Shown here: in pieces, positions 54,507 through 63,159 of the stretch
Layout: every line of letters begins with the position of its first letter
Numbering within the stretch: the stretch's first letter is position 1
Source: Psychroflexus aurantiacus
GTDB taxonomy: Bacteria; Bacteroidota; Bacteroidia; Flavobacteriales; Flavobacteriaceae
Direction of reading: 5' to 3'
Length of the DNA: 64,000 nt
NCBI RefSeq assembly: GCF_010820555.1
Contig: NZ_JAAIKD010000005.1
Span: forward strand, 186,001-250,000
Program-made: the position numbers and the translations under genes
Notes under the pieces: model-generated
What the model was told of the DNA's origin: nothing
Databases searched by the model: none
The model's input: the letters and a program-made list of their open reading frames with translations, nothing else

Positions 54507-55655
54507 ATGAATGAAGAAAACAAAACTGAAAATTTTCACAGTTCTTTTATTGCACTTTTAGAAAAAGAATACGGGAGTTTTAATCCCGCTAAAAATAGCT
54601 TTGAAGCCACGAGTAATTCTAAAATTGCCAGGGATCTGTGTTATAGCGACTCCCAGTTTTCTCGCTTAATCAATAACACAGCCTCTGAAGGTGAATTTAA
54701 AAGAGCATTGCGAAATGTGAATCGCTTACTCAAGGAATCGCGTTTAGAGAGAGATCAAAGCCTTGATCTTCCTGAAAAAAAGACCTCAAATAGATATGTT
54801 CTTATTTCAATAATCATTTTCTTATTATCAATGATGGTCTTCCTTTTATTTTATTCAGATAATTTCAGTTTTAAAGAGAAAGAAAACAGCACGGCGACCA
54901 ATTCCAGATATGAGATGCTTAAGTGGAGTTTTGAAAATAAATACATCAAGCCTTACGTAAAATTAAAAGAATTACCGGCAGATTGTAATTATCCTTGTTA
55001 CAAATACCAGGGCAAATGGACGTTGAAAAATGAATATAAAATACCTTTTTTTAGAGAAAGAAACGGGTTTCATTATGTGGCCAAAGAAGCTGTGATGTAT
55101 GTGAGGTGTATGGATGAGCAGGATAACTCGGGAACTTCATTTGAAGGTTATGAATATCAAAAGCATGAGATCTGGTATGATATTCGAGAAATGCCAATAG
55201 ATTCTTTTCTGGTACGCGGTCAAACCACAACATTGCGGGCCGATTACAATACATCCGATCTGGAGCAGGATAAAAACTTTATCAAGATTGCCTATGTGCA
55301 CACCTTCTTTAAAAATGAATTCAAGCTGGACAGTACCTTGATCAAAAGATCAGGCAGTGTGATTGGGAGAGACATTGAATTTTTATCGGATGAGATTCTT
55401 AAGCAAAAAACAAACTCCTCAACTCTGATAGCTGAATTGAAAAATGAAGTGAATTCAATTGCCAAGAACAGACTGGAAGACTTTTCAAAGCCTGTGAACT
55501 GCAAAGCCTCACCCGTTCCAGAAGAAGACTTTCATTCCATAGAGACAGGAGATGAGATGTATTTTGAATGTCAGTTCTCAACCGGAAGATTTCTGGTAGA
55601 CTATAATAAAGTCTTTAGTCTAGAAGAACAATACATCAATAACTACTGCCGTTAA
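54507..55655 (+). CDS. Membrane protein with N-terminal HTH-like domain, divergent from susC
   Basis: 382 residues. The cytoplasmic part (1-95) contains a probable helix-turn-helix: SNSKIARDLCYSDSQFSRLIN (about 36-55; first and last residues approximate), resembling the second helix pair of AraC- or XRE-type readers. One transmembrane helix (97-116) follows, then a 265-residue periplasmic domain with five or more Cys and a Tyr/Trp-rich fold (CNYPCYKYQGKWTLK, HEIWYDIREMP). This cytoplasmic-DNA-binding plus periplasmic-sensor layout, and the divergent position, suggest a one-component regulator of the susCD operon. No named family recognised. Confidence 0.6.
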   Translation: MNEENKTENFHSSFIALLEKEYGSFNPAKNSFEATSNSKIARDLCYSDSQFSRLINNTASEGEFKRALRNVNRLLKESRLERDQSLDLPEKKTSNRYVLISIIIFLLSMMVFLLFYSDNFSFKEKENSTATNSRYEMLKWSFENKYIKPYVKLKELPADCNYPCYKYQGKWTLKNEYKIPFFRERNGFHYVAKEAVMYVRCMDEQDNSGTSFEGYEYQKHEIWYDIREMPIDSFLVRGQTTTLRADYNTSDLEQDKNFIKIAYVHTFFKNEFKLDSTLIKRSGSVIGRDIEFLSDEILKQKTNSSTLIAELKNEVNSIAKNRLEDFSKPVNCKASPVPEEDFHSIETGDEMYFECQFSTGRFLVDYNKVFSLEEQYINNYCR

Positions 55656-56068
55656 AAAAGAATAGGACCAGTCACTAATCGCAGATTATAAAAAGCTTTA
55701 TACTGACGGACATGTCTCAAGCCGTCGTTGCTTTTATGATTTGCTTCTTCACACCTTAAGCCTTTCGGAACGGAAGTTTTTGAACGTCCTCAAGTTTTGA
55801 AACACACATGGCTAAATTCAGAATCTTTTTTTCTCTTCCAAACCTGACTTCTGCTGAACCAGATAAAAGTCAAAGAGTGTGCTTATGAATTTTCAACGCA
55901 ACTATTAAATAGTCCTTTAGTTATAATTAATAGAAAATCGTTGTGCAATGCCATGTTTCCGTAGTAAATTTGTCGTTATAAATGTAATCCAGGGAACAAA
56001 CCTGAAACTCCAATTCCTTCTTAAATATAGAAGTGACTCAAACCTTAAACCCCAAGAGAATTCCTCCT
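55656..56068. other. Intergenic region with no supported gene
   Basis: 413 bases between the HTH-membrane gene and the arsC-family gene. The only frame open for about 45 codons (around 55669-55800) has no start. A promoter (55940-55972) is the only functional signal seen. Confidence 0.5.
55940..55972 (+). promoter_or_regulatory. Promoter for the arsC-EamA pair (GTTG, 21-bp spacer, TAAATTTG)
   Basis: GTTG at 55940-55943 and a full TAnnTTTG match at 55965-55972 are spaced 21 bases apart. The start codon is at 56069, so the leader would be about 90 nt. Confidence 0.5.
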
Positions 56069-56422
56069 ATGAAAAAAGTATTTTACCTTTCAACCTGCGA
56101 TACCTGCAAGCGAATCCTTGGAAAATTATCCTTACCTGAAGATGTGATGCTTCAGGATATCAAGAAGGAACACATTTCTGAAGAAGATCTTGAGTTCTTA
56201 CACAAACACACCAGATCTTATGAGATTTTGCTCAATAAAAGAGCCAAAAAATATACAGAAGAGGGCCTGAAAGATGAAAATCTATCTGAAGAAGAAATCA
56301 AATCTTACATTTTATCCCACTACACATTCTTAAAAAGACCTATCTTCATCCTTGAGGATAAAATTTTCATAGGTAACGACAAGCATACTGTAGATGCCTT
56401 GAAGTCTTTTTTCAATGAGTAA
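56069..56422 (+). CDS. ArsC/Spx-family protein
   Basis: 117 residues from the ATG at 56069, the usual length for this thioredoxin-fold family. It has a CxxC at the active site (YLSTCDTCKR, C10 and C13), ENLSEEEIKSYILSHYTFLKRPIFI (the LxxPI(I/F) segment) and FIGNDKHTVDALKSFF. True ArsC enzymes use one catalytic Cys with downstream Arg residues; YffB/Spx relatives share the fold, so arsenate reduction is likely but not certain. It overlaps the EamA gene by 8 bases. Confidence 0.75.
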   Translation: MKKVFYLSTCDTCKRILGKLSLPEDVMLQDIKKEHISEEDLEFLHKHTRSYEILLNKRAKKYTEEGLKDENLSEEEIKSYILSHYTFLKRPIFILEDKIFIGNDKHTVDALKSFFNE

Positions 56423-57317
56423 ACGCGTCTTAGCCCTTTTAGCTGCTCTGGTAGCGACTTCAATTTTTGGAATCAATCATACCCTTGCCAAAGGCCTTAT
56501 GCCGGATTATGTCCAGCCATTCGGGTTTATCGTAATACGCGTGCTTGGGGCCGGAATTTTGTTTTGGGTTGTAAGCCTGTTCATAAAGAACGAAAGAATA
56601 AAGCGTGAACACTGGCCCAGACTCCTCTTAAGTGCTGTCTTTGGAATGGTGATCAATATGCTTTTTTTCTTCAAAGGACTTAGTCTGTCAACTCCTATTA
56701 ACAGCTCTGTTATAGTTACCATCACCCCCATTTTGGTATTTATCCTCTCGGCTGTTTTGATACGGGAAAAAATTACAATTTTAAAAGGCTCCGGTGCAAT
56801 TCTGGGACTTTTTGGCGGTCTCACCCTTATTCTGTTTGGCGTACAGCAGAAATTGGGTGCACCAAACATTCCTTTGGGAAATACCCTGCTACTGGTCAAC
56901 GCCCTGTCCTACGGTATGTTTTTGATTGTAGCCAAACCCCTTACCAAAACCTATCATCCCATTACGCTGATGCGGTGGTTGTTTTTAACGGCTATCCTGA
57001 TCAATTTACCCATAGGCTGGTCAGAGTTTCAGGCGGTAGATTGGGTGAATATGCCCTTTTCAGCACTCTGGCGAATTGGGTTTGTCGTCCTGGGAACCAC
57101 CTTTACGACCTATCTCCTCAACATGTTTGCACTTAAACACTTATCGGCTTCCACCATAGGTGTATTTACCTATCTGCAGCCGGTTATAGCCATTGCCTTT
57201 GCTATCATTTCCGGAGCCGATCAGCTCAACTTCCTTAAAATAGTAGCCTCCATTCTCGTCTTTCTGGGCGTGTTTATGGTCAGTAAAAACCCGGCCAGAA
57301 AAAGGGCAAAAGCTTAG
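56415..57317 (+). CDS. EamA-family (DMT superfamily) transporter
   Basis: 300 residues, ten transmembrane helices in two EamA repeats (about 6-140 and 152-292). First-repeat features: INHTLAKGLMPDYVQPFGFIVIR and FFKGLSLSTPINSSVIV; second-repeat: YGMFLIVAKPLTKTYHP and LKHLSASTIGVFTYLQPVIAI. Family members export amino acids and metabolites. Overlap with the ArsC-family gene suggests co-translation. EamA transporters are not established arsenic exporters; a link to arsenic here is guilt by association. Confidence 0.88.
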   Translation: MSKRVLALLAALVATSIFGINHTLAKGLMPDYVQPFGFIVIRVLGAGILFWVVSLFIKNERIKREHWPRLLLSAVFGMVINMLFFFKGLSLSTPINSSVIVTITPILVFILSAVLIREKITILKGSGAILGLFGGLTLILFGVQQKLGAPNIPLGNTLLLVNALSYGMFLIVAKPLTKTYHPITLMRWLFLTAILINLPIGWSEFQAVDWVNMPFSALWRIGFVVLGTTFTTYLLNMFALKHLSASTIGVFTYLQPVIAIAFAIISGADQLNFLKIVASILVFLGVFMVSKNPARKRAKA

Positions 57318-57397
57318 GTTTCTTTTGATTCCTGCTTTCCGAGCAATGCAGAAAGATGAAGTTGAGATTTATCTGTTTCAATGTAGTCCAGGTTTGT

Positions 57398-57420
57398 CAG
57401 GTCGAGCGCAGTCGAGACCC
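57398..57420. repeat. REP-like intergenic element
   Basis: CAGGTCGAGCGCAGTCGAGA and the following bases contain a repeated GTCGAG pair around GCGCA. This sequence type is widely scattered between genes in Flavobacteria (recalled, not searched). It sits in the 212-base gap between the EamA and ArsO-like genes. Confidence 0.5.
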
Positions 57421-57529
57421 CAGTTAATTTTCTGCAAAATCAACAAAAACTCAAGCTGGCGCTAAATCATTTTCTTTTAGGTTTTGTAAACTCTGAAATC
57501 AGCAGTAGATTTAAAATTATTTTTAAGGC

Positions 57530-58588
57530 ATGACAGATAAAATTTACGATGTAATCCTGGTAGGAGGAGGGCAAAGCGCTTTGGCCTGTGCGTTTTTCCT
57601 CAGGCGAAAAGAATTGGAGTATATTATTCTGGATGATCAGGATTCCTGTGGTGGCTCATGGCAACAGACCTGGGAGACCCTAAGCCTCTTCTCGCCTCCT
57701 GAACACAGTTCACTTCCTGGGTGGAAAATGCCTGAGACGGAAGATGAATTCCCCACCAAAGAAGAAACCATAGACTATTTGTGTAAATACGAAGACCGCT
57801 ATGGCTTTCCCGTTAAACGTCCGGTTAAGGTCAAGTCTATAACCAAAGCGGATGGTGTTTTTAAAGTTGAAACATCGCAGGGGTTGTTCAGCGCTAGAGC
57901 AGTTATTTCAGCTACAGGAACTTATAAACGTCCATTTATTCCAGAGGTTCCAGGCCGCAATAAATTCGAAGGGCACCAATTGCATTCTGCAGATTTCCAT
58001 GCTTCAGAAGCCTTTAAAAATAAAAAGGTAATTATTGTAGGGGAGGGTAATTCTGGAGCTCAAATTTTGGCTGAGGTCTCCAAAGTTGCCCAAACCTTTT
58101 GGTCCACCAGGGAAGAACCTCAGTTTTTACCAGATGACGTGGATGGCCGAGTGCTGTTCGATATGGCCACAGCCAAATATTACGCTGAAAAAAAAGGAGA
58201 AACCTACGATAGTTCCAAATTCAATCTGGGGAATATTGTCATGATTCCTTCCGTAAAAGAGGCAAGAGAACGCGATGTGCTTCACTCCCGAGGGCAAATT
58301 CAATCCATCACCGAAGAAGGAGTGGTGTGGGAAGATGGCACTCACCAGGAAGCCGATGCCATCATCTGGTGCACGGGCTTTGGCTATTCAACCGGATTTT
58401 TAAACCCTCTGGTGTCCATCGGCAATACAGGTAAAATTCCTACTGATAAAACAAAAGCCAAAGAAACCGATGGCCTCTGGCTTGTTGGGTATGGTGGCTG
58501 GACAGGCTTTGCTTCAGCGACGCTTATAGGAGTAGGCCGCTATGCCAGACAAACCGTAAAAGAAGTCAGCGACTACCTCAAGGCCTAG
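57530..58588 (+). CDS. arsO: ArsO-like flavin-dependent monooxygenase
   Basis: 352 residues. FAD-binding GxGxxG-type motif VILVGGGQSALACAFFLRR near the N-terminus, then GGSWQQTWETLSLFSPPEHSSLPG (the ArsO-like stretch), an ATGTY motif, a second nucleotide-binding VIIVGEGNSGAQ for NAD(P)H, and IIWCTGFGYSTGF near the end. ArsO-type enzymes are found in ars operons and are proposed to act on organic arsenic or sulfur species; the exact substrate is unsettled. It stands between the EamA and Acr3 parts of the second arsenic locus and its end overlaps the convergent DUF5916 gene by 4 bases. Confidence 0.75.
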   Translation: MTDKIYDVILVGGGQSALACAFFLRRKELEYIILDDQDSCGGSWQQTWETLSLFSPPEHSSLPGWKMPETEDEFPTKEETIDYLCKYEDRYGFPVKRPVKVKSITKADGVFKVETSQGLFSARAVISATGTYKRPFIPEVPGRNKFEGHQLHSADFHASEAFKNKKVIIVGEGNSGAQILAEVSKVAQTFWSTREEPQFLPDDVDGRVLFDMATAKYYAEKKGETYDSSKFNLGNIVMIPSVKEARERDVLHSRGQIQSITEEGVVWEDGTHQEADAIIWCTGFGYSTGFLNPLVSIGNTGKIPTDKTKAKETDGLWLVGYGGWTGFASATLIGVGRYARQTVKEVSDYLKA

Positions 58589-61017
58589 CTTTTTTTAGAA
58601 GCAAAAACAGATTTAACCGTGTTCACATCAAAGAAATATTGAAGCCTTACCGATACGGTGTGCTGGATGTCCTGTTGAAACAAATTGGTAAAGGTGGTTT
58701 CAAAATTATTCAGAGCCTGGGAATTATTCGTAAACAACTGATTTCTGTATAAAGCGGTAAGGAAACTTCCCGGAGCAAATTGCCAGGAATAATTCAAATC
58801 TACATTCCAGGTGCTAAAATTGATGTCGGGATTCGACCGCAGAGCGGTTTTAGGAAGACTTCTATTTTCTGAAAGCCTGCCGTTTGGATTTAAATCGTAC
58901 ATAAATTCGTCGTATAACACCGTATCCCAGTAGTGACGAAGTTGAAGATTCAAACCATGAAAGGGGTTAAAGATGTAATTGGCAGAAATACTGTTGGTTA
59001 AAATTTGTCTGTCCCGCTCTCCGAACACAGGCTCACTTTCATAAAACGTTGCAAAGCCACGGTCATTGATTTGCTTTTCAAAATTGAAATTGTATTCCAT
59101 TAAGAAGGAATTATTGAAGCGTATTCTTGGTCGGACTCTAAATTCATATCCATAAGAATCTCTGCCTTCTTCAAAAAAAGTTTCAGCTCTTGCTCTGAGG
59201 TTGATGGCAAATGTCCTGTTATAATTGGAAGAAAGAAACCCTCCGATTCGGGTTTGATTCTCTGTTATAAAAAAGCGACCATCGACCCGGGGTTCAAAAT
59301 AATCATACTGTTTTCCGGGTTGCATTCGGAAATCGATACCATAGGTGTCCAGCTTAAGCGACGTGGCAACGGCTTCTGAATATAAAGTAAGCCCTGTGAA
59401 GGTCTGAGGCGAGGCTAACTGGCTGTAGCGTGAAAATAGCCTGATACTATAACTCTGAAAATTATCAGTAGGTTCAAAAATTCGATAGGAAGCTCTTGCA
59501 GTGAAGTTGTTGAAATTATTCCTGAATAAAAGCCCTAAATCGTTGATGTCGTATTTTTTATCCGCATAATCGTGTGAAAGCGAAAATTGATATTGATCAC
59601 TGATTTTAGCAAATCTCAATTTTGAACTAAAGCCTGTTTTTTCATCCTGGTTCAGGTTCAAATGACTCATTTTAAATTCTCCGGAAATCTGGTAGGAATT
59701 ACTTTCATTGATAAGGTCGAACAGGGCTCCGGTAACATTTGCATTTCTAAAGTCACCTGAGCGGGTGACATTGGTATTGATTAAGCTTACAGAAGAATTT
59801 TTGTTGAATTGCTGGTCTACTACAAGAATATTATAATTGGCCAGAGGCTCAACTTCTACGCTCCTGCTTTCATTTTGGAAAGTATCTAAAACCCTAACAT
59901 TCGTAGATTCTGTAACAGCGTTAAACACACCAACTCCAAGGCCACTTTTGAGACGACCAGACATTTTAATAGCGTTAATCAGTCCAACCTCATCAGGTCT
60001 GTTTTGGGCAATCTCATTTTCACCTAGATTTACTTTACCTGAAGGGGCACTTCCAACACGTCTGGAAAAAAATAAATCGCCCTTGGTAAAGAGATCCACC
60101 CCTTCCGTAAAGAACTGACGCTGCTCATCAAAGGTTTGCTCAAAGGGACCTAAGTTTAAAACCACGTTATCAAACCTGGCCTGACTAAAGTCGGGAATAA
60201 GCGTAGCATCCAGGGTCAGGTTGTCTGTAATGCCATATTTCATATCCAGGCCTAACTTGAAATCAGTTGAAGTCTGGTCGCCAACAGTATTTACAATTCC
60301 TGTGGTGAACGGGTATAAATTCAATCTCAAGGGGGGCTCTAAATTCTTTAAACCCACCAACTGCCCGTGGTAAAGTCCCTCGTAACCCTTGGTTCTGTCT
60401 ATAGGATTCCAGGCATAATCTGAGCGCTCTCTTCTGAAGTGTCTTCTAAACTGAACACCCCAGGTTTGAATTTCAGTTTTAGGAAACCTCAAAGTTCTGT
60501 AGGGTATCTTCATCTCCAGCTGCCATCCAAAATCGGTTTTTTGAACTGCGCTTTCCCATACCGCATTCCATCCAAAATCTCTCCCGATGCTTGGGGAGGA
60601 CAAGGCATCGGCCTGTGTTCCTGAACTAAACACAAAAAATTGAGTATCGTTCTGAGCGTCGTTATTGGGATTTAAAATCAAAGCAAAATAATCTGCTTCT
60701 CCGAAATCATCTCGGGTCGTAAACTGACTCATCATTTGATTGGGATCATCATACAGTTTTGCTGAAAGAAAAATACCCTGATCGTTATAGTAAAGTTTGA
60801 CTTCAGTCCTGCGGTCTGGGGTTGCCTGAAGTTTGAGATTGGGGGAGTACTGAATAAAATCAGTAGCTATATCCAGGTCTTCCCAAACCTTGTCCGACAG
60901 GTTGCCATCTATTTTAGCAGATTTCTTCTGCCTCAAAATGTCATACTGCTTTTTATCCTGGGCCATTCCAAGAGTGATTGATAAACACATAAAAAAGCAG
61001 ACGAAACCTCTAATCAT
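58585..61017 (-). CDS. DUF5916 outer-membrane protein with CBM9-like N-terminal domain
   Basis: 810 residues from the ATG at 61017; a TTG eight codons upstream is less suitable. Signal peptide about 1-20 (LGMAQD). Residues about 25-220 look like a family 9 carbohydrate-binding-type domain (SAKIDGNLSDKVWEDLDIATDFIQY, ADYFALILNPNNDAQND). The rest is the DUF5916 part, a beta-barrel with FGPFEQTFDEQRQFFTEGVDLF and SRRVGSAPSG, ending in a terminal aromatic strand (HTVSVRLQYFF). It is flanked by ars genes but has no obvious arsenic feature. Confidence 0.82.
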   Translation of the reverse strand: MIRGFVCFFMCLSITLGMAQDKKQYDILRQKKSAKIDGNLSDKVWEDLDIATDFIQYSPNLKLQATPDRRTEVKLYYNDQGIFLSAKLYDDPNQMMSQFTTRDDFGEADYFALILNPNNDAQNDTQFFVFSSGTQADALSSPSIGRDFGWNAVWESAVQKTDFGWQLEMKIPYRTLRFPKTEIQTWGVQFRRHFRRERSDYAWNPIDRTKGYEGLYHGQLVGLKNLEPPLRLNLYPFTTGIVNTVGDQTSTDFKLGLDMKYGITDNLTLDATLIPDFSQARFDNVVLNLGPFEQTFDEQRQFFTEGVDLFTKGDLFFSRRVGSAPSGKVNLGENEIAQNRPDEVGLINAIKMSGRLKSGLGVGVFNAVTESTNVRVLDTFQNESRSVEVEPLANYNILVVDQQFNKNSSVSLINTNVTRSGDFRNANVTGALFDLINESNSYQISGEFKMSHLNLNQDEKTGFSSKLRFAKISDQYQFSLSHDYADKKYDINDLGLLFRNNFNNFTARASYRIFEPTDNFQSYSIRLFSRYSQLASPQTFTGLTLYSEAVATSLKLDTYGIDFRMQPGKQYDYFEPRVDGRFFITENQTRIGGFLSSNYNRTFAINLRARAETFFEEGRDSYGYEFRVRPRIRFNNSFLMEYNFNFEKQINDRGFATFYESEPVFGERDRQILTNSISANYIFNPFHGLNLQLRHYWDTVLYDEFMYDLNPNGRLSENRSLPKTALRSNPDINFSTWNVDLNYSWQFAPGSFLTALYRNQLFTNNSQALNNFETTFTNLFQQDIQHTVSVRLQYFFDVNTVKSVFASKKS

Positions 61018-61038
61018 AAATAAAAATTTAAAAAAGTG

Positions 61039-61073
61039 CAAAACTACAGCCTTAAGACTTGAGGGCAGACAAG
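61039..61073 (-). promoter_or_regulatory. Promoter for the DUF5916 gene (CTTG, 23-bp spacer, TAGTTTTG)
   Basis: On the minus strand a full TAnnTTTG match (61046-61039) lies 21 bases before the ATG, with CTTG at 61073-61070 as a possible -33 box. Confidence 0.4.
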
Positions 61074-61095
61074 AAGTTGAATACTTTAATAAAAC

Positions 61096-61126
61096 TTTGT
61101 AAAATCAGTGTATTATCGTAATATTG
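61096..61126 (+). promoter_or_regulatory. Promoter for arsR (TTTG, 19-bp spacer, TAATATTG)
   Basis: TTTG at 61096-61099 and TAATATTG at 61119-61126 (one change from TAnnTTTG) are spaced 19 bases apart, the textbook spacing. Transcription would start around 61132, giving a leader of about 14 nt before the arsR ATG. Confidence 0.55.
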
Positions 61127-61141
61127 CAATGTATAATTATA
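61113..61141 (+). promoter_or_regulatory. Candidate ArsR operator overlapping the arsR promoter
   Basis: Contains the palindromes ATTGCAAT (61124-61131) and TATAATTATA (61132-61141) over and just after the -10 region. A repressor bound here would block polymerase, the usual autoregulation of ArsR. Inferred from position and symmetry. Confidence 0.4.
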
Positions 61142-61145
61142 TGAT

Positions 61146-61475
61146 ATGGGAGTGACACGAACCGATCTGTTTACAGAGAAGCAAAACGAATTTTCCAAAA
61201 TAGCCAAAGTCTTTGGCCATCCTGCCCGGTTAGCGATTTTAGAGTATTTGTTGAAATCTCAAACCTGTATTTGCGGAGATTTAGTGGAAGAACTGGGTCT
61301 GGCCCAGGCCACCATAAGTCAGCATTTGAAGGAACTGAAGACCGCTGAAATTATCAAAGGGACTATTGAAGGCACCTCGGTCTGCTATTGCATCAATGAA
61401 AGCAAGTGGCACGAGCTGAAAGTGACTTTCAATGAGCTTTTCGATCGCTATCCCAGCGCTAATGAATGCTGTTAG
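61146..61475 (+). CDS. arsR: ArsR-family metalloregulatory repressor
   Basis: 109 residues of the winged-helix ArsR/SmtB family: FGHPARLAILEYLL, recognition helix GLAQATISQHLKELK, wing IEGTSVCYCINESKW. Cysteines able to bind arsenic(III) are C41 and C43 (TCICGDLV, the position of the ArsR inducer site), C80 and C82 in the wing, and a terminal CC pair (108-109). Binding of arsenite is expected to release it from DNA. It heads the arsR-DUF6428-acr3-phosphatase run. Confidence 0.92.
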   Translation: MGVTRTDLFTEKQNEFSKIAKVFGHPARLAILEYLLKSQTCICGDLVEELGLAQATISQHLKELKTAEIIKGTIEGTSVCYCINESKWHELKVTFNELFDRYPSANECC

Positions 61476-61629
61476 TTTGAACAGGATCTTAACCCAGCCT
61501 GAGACTTTTTGGAAAAGCATAAATTTTTTGGTCTGCTGCTATGTAAGGCTGAATTAAAATTAAGAACATCTAAATCTTTTAGATAAGACGAATCAAATTG
61601 AAAATAAACACACATAAAAACTCATTAGC

Positions 61630-62082
61630 ATGACACTCAGACAAGTCAAAGCGCATTTAGCTGAAATGGATACTTTACAATTCCAGTTGCCAGATGGAAG
61701 TACGGTCCCTTCGCATTTCCATGTGACCGAAGTTGGCCAGGTTTCCAGAGATTTTATCGATTGTGGAGGAACCTTAAGGCATGATAAAGCGGTGAATTTC
61801 CAGCTTTGGAATGCCGATGATGTCGACCACAGGTTACAGCCCGAAAAGCTTAAAAACATTATCAAGCTTACAGAAAAGAAACTCTTTATAGATGACAGGC
61901 TGGAAGTTGAGGTGGAATATCAGGGAAGTACCATCGGTAAATACAGCTTAGAGTTTGGAGAGGGAAAATTTCATTTGGCAAGCACGCGTACAGATTGCCT
62001 GGCCAAAGACCAATGCGGAATTCCAGAACCTCAGTCCGAAGAACAAAACTCATCCTGTGCCCCAGGATCGGGATGTTGTTGA
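61630..62082 (+). CDS. DUF6428 family protein with cysteine-rich tail
   Basis: 150 residues without signal peptide. The body begins MTLRQVKAHLAEMDTLQF and includes VPSHFHVTEVGQVSRDFIDCGG and a WNADDVDHRL stretch, matching DUF6428 proteins found between arsR and acr3 in Bacteroidota. Cys at 45, 123, 129, 143, 149 and 150; the end is SSCAPGSGCC. The tail could bind arsenite and hand it to Acr3, but this is unproven. It is 154 bases after arsR and 32 bases before acr3. Confidence 0.8.
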   Translation: MTLRQVKAHLAEMDTLQFQLPDGSTVPSHFHVTEVGQVSRDFIDCGGTLRHDKAVNFQLWNADDVDHRLQPEKLKNIIKLTEKKLFIDDRLEVEVEYQGSTIGKYSLEFGEGKFHLASTRTDCLAKDQCGIPEPQSEEQNSSCAPGSGCC

Positions 62083-62114
62083 TCACTTTTTAATAAAACC
62101 GAGAATCAAAATTT

Positions 62115-63125
62115 ATGGGTAAATTCGAAAGGTACCTGACGCTTTGGGTGGTGTTAGCTATTATTTCAGGGATTGGGATAGGACGATTAGCAGGAGATTC
62201 TATAGCATTTCTGAGTGACCTGGAAGTTGCTAAAGTGAATATTCCTGTAGCTATTTTGGTATGGATGATGATCTACCCCATGATGGTTCAGGTCGATTTT
62301 TCATCCCTTAAACATGTGACCCGGAACAGCAAAGGCATCGGGCTCACTTTGGTCATCAACTGGCTTGTCAAGCCATTTTCGATGGCCTTTTTTGCCTGGT
62401 TATTCTTAGACCAGATCTTCAGTGCTTACCTCAGTCCGGATGATGCCCAGCAGTATATTGCCGGGGCTATTATTTTAGGAGCCGCGCCTTGTACAGCCAT
62501 GGTGTTTGTATGGTCTTACCTGACCAAAGGCGATGCCAACTACACCCTTGTACAGGTGTCTTTGAATGACCTCATACTGCTCGTGCTTTTTATTCCGATT
62601 GTAAGACTGCTTTTGGGGGTGACCGATATCCAAATCCCGTACAATACCCTTATTTATTCAGTGCTTATTTTTGTGGTGATTCCCCTGGCTGCAGGCTATA
62701 TTTCCAACAAATATCTGATTCAAAAACAGGGCTTAGCATGGTTTAAGTCGGTCTTTTTACAAAAATTGAAACCGGTTTCCATGATCGCTTTGATGGTTAC
62801 TTTGGTTTTGCTTTTTGCTTTTCAGGGACAAAGCATACTGGATAATCCCTTTGATATTTTATTGATAGCCGTGCCACTGGCTATCCAAACCTACTTCATT
62901 TTCTTTATGACCTGGTTTATCGGCCGGTATTTGAAGCTAAAACACAATATTTGTGCCCCTTCAGCTATGATAGGAGCGAGTAACTTTTTTGAACTGGCGG
63001 TCGCTGTGGCCATTTCGCTTTTTGGATTGAATTCTGGAGCATCCCTGGCCACGGTTGTCGGTATTCTTATAGAAGTCCCTATCATGCTGTCTTTAGTCGC
63101 ACTGGCCAATAGATGGAGGTATTAA
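62115..63125 (+). CDS. acr3: Acr3-family arsenite efflux transporter
   Basis: 336 residues, ten transmembrane helices of the bile acid/sodium symporter fold. The hallmark is LGAAPCTAMVFVWSYL with the essential Cys126 and, near the end, GASNFFELAVAVAISLFG with the conserved Glu. It pumps arsenite out of the cytoplasm using the proton gradient. Co-directional with DUF6428 and the phosphatase-type gene. Confidence 0.94.
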   Translation: MGKFERYLTLWVVLAIISGIGIGRLAGDSIAFLSDLEVAKVNIPVAILVWMMIYPMMVQVDFSSLKHVTRNSKGIGLTLVINWLVKPFSMAFFAWLFLDQIFSAYLSPDDAQQYIAGAIILGAAPCTAMVFVWSYLTKGDANYTLVQVSLNDLILLVLFIPIVRLLLGVTDIQIPYNTLIYSVLIFVVIPLAAGYISNKYLIQKQGLAWFKSVFLQKLKPVSMIALMVTLVLLFAFQGQSILDNPFDILLIAVPLAIQTYFIFFMTWFIGRYLKLKHNICAPSAMIGASNFFELAVAVAISLFGLNSGASLATVVGILIEVPIMLSLVALANRWRY

Positions 63126-63159
63126 TCTTTAAATCTAATCCTAACCAAACCCCTGTCAT

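Noticed and set aside
55669-55800. Open frame of about 45 codons in the 55.7 kb gap
   Set aside because: No start codon and no recognisable family; could be a remnant but nothing supports a gene.
55948-56139. 63-codon plus-strand ORF overlapping the arsC-family gene
   Set aside because: Runs out of frame through the ArsC-family coding region and has no family features.
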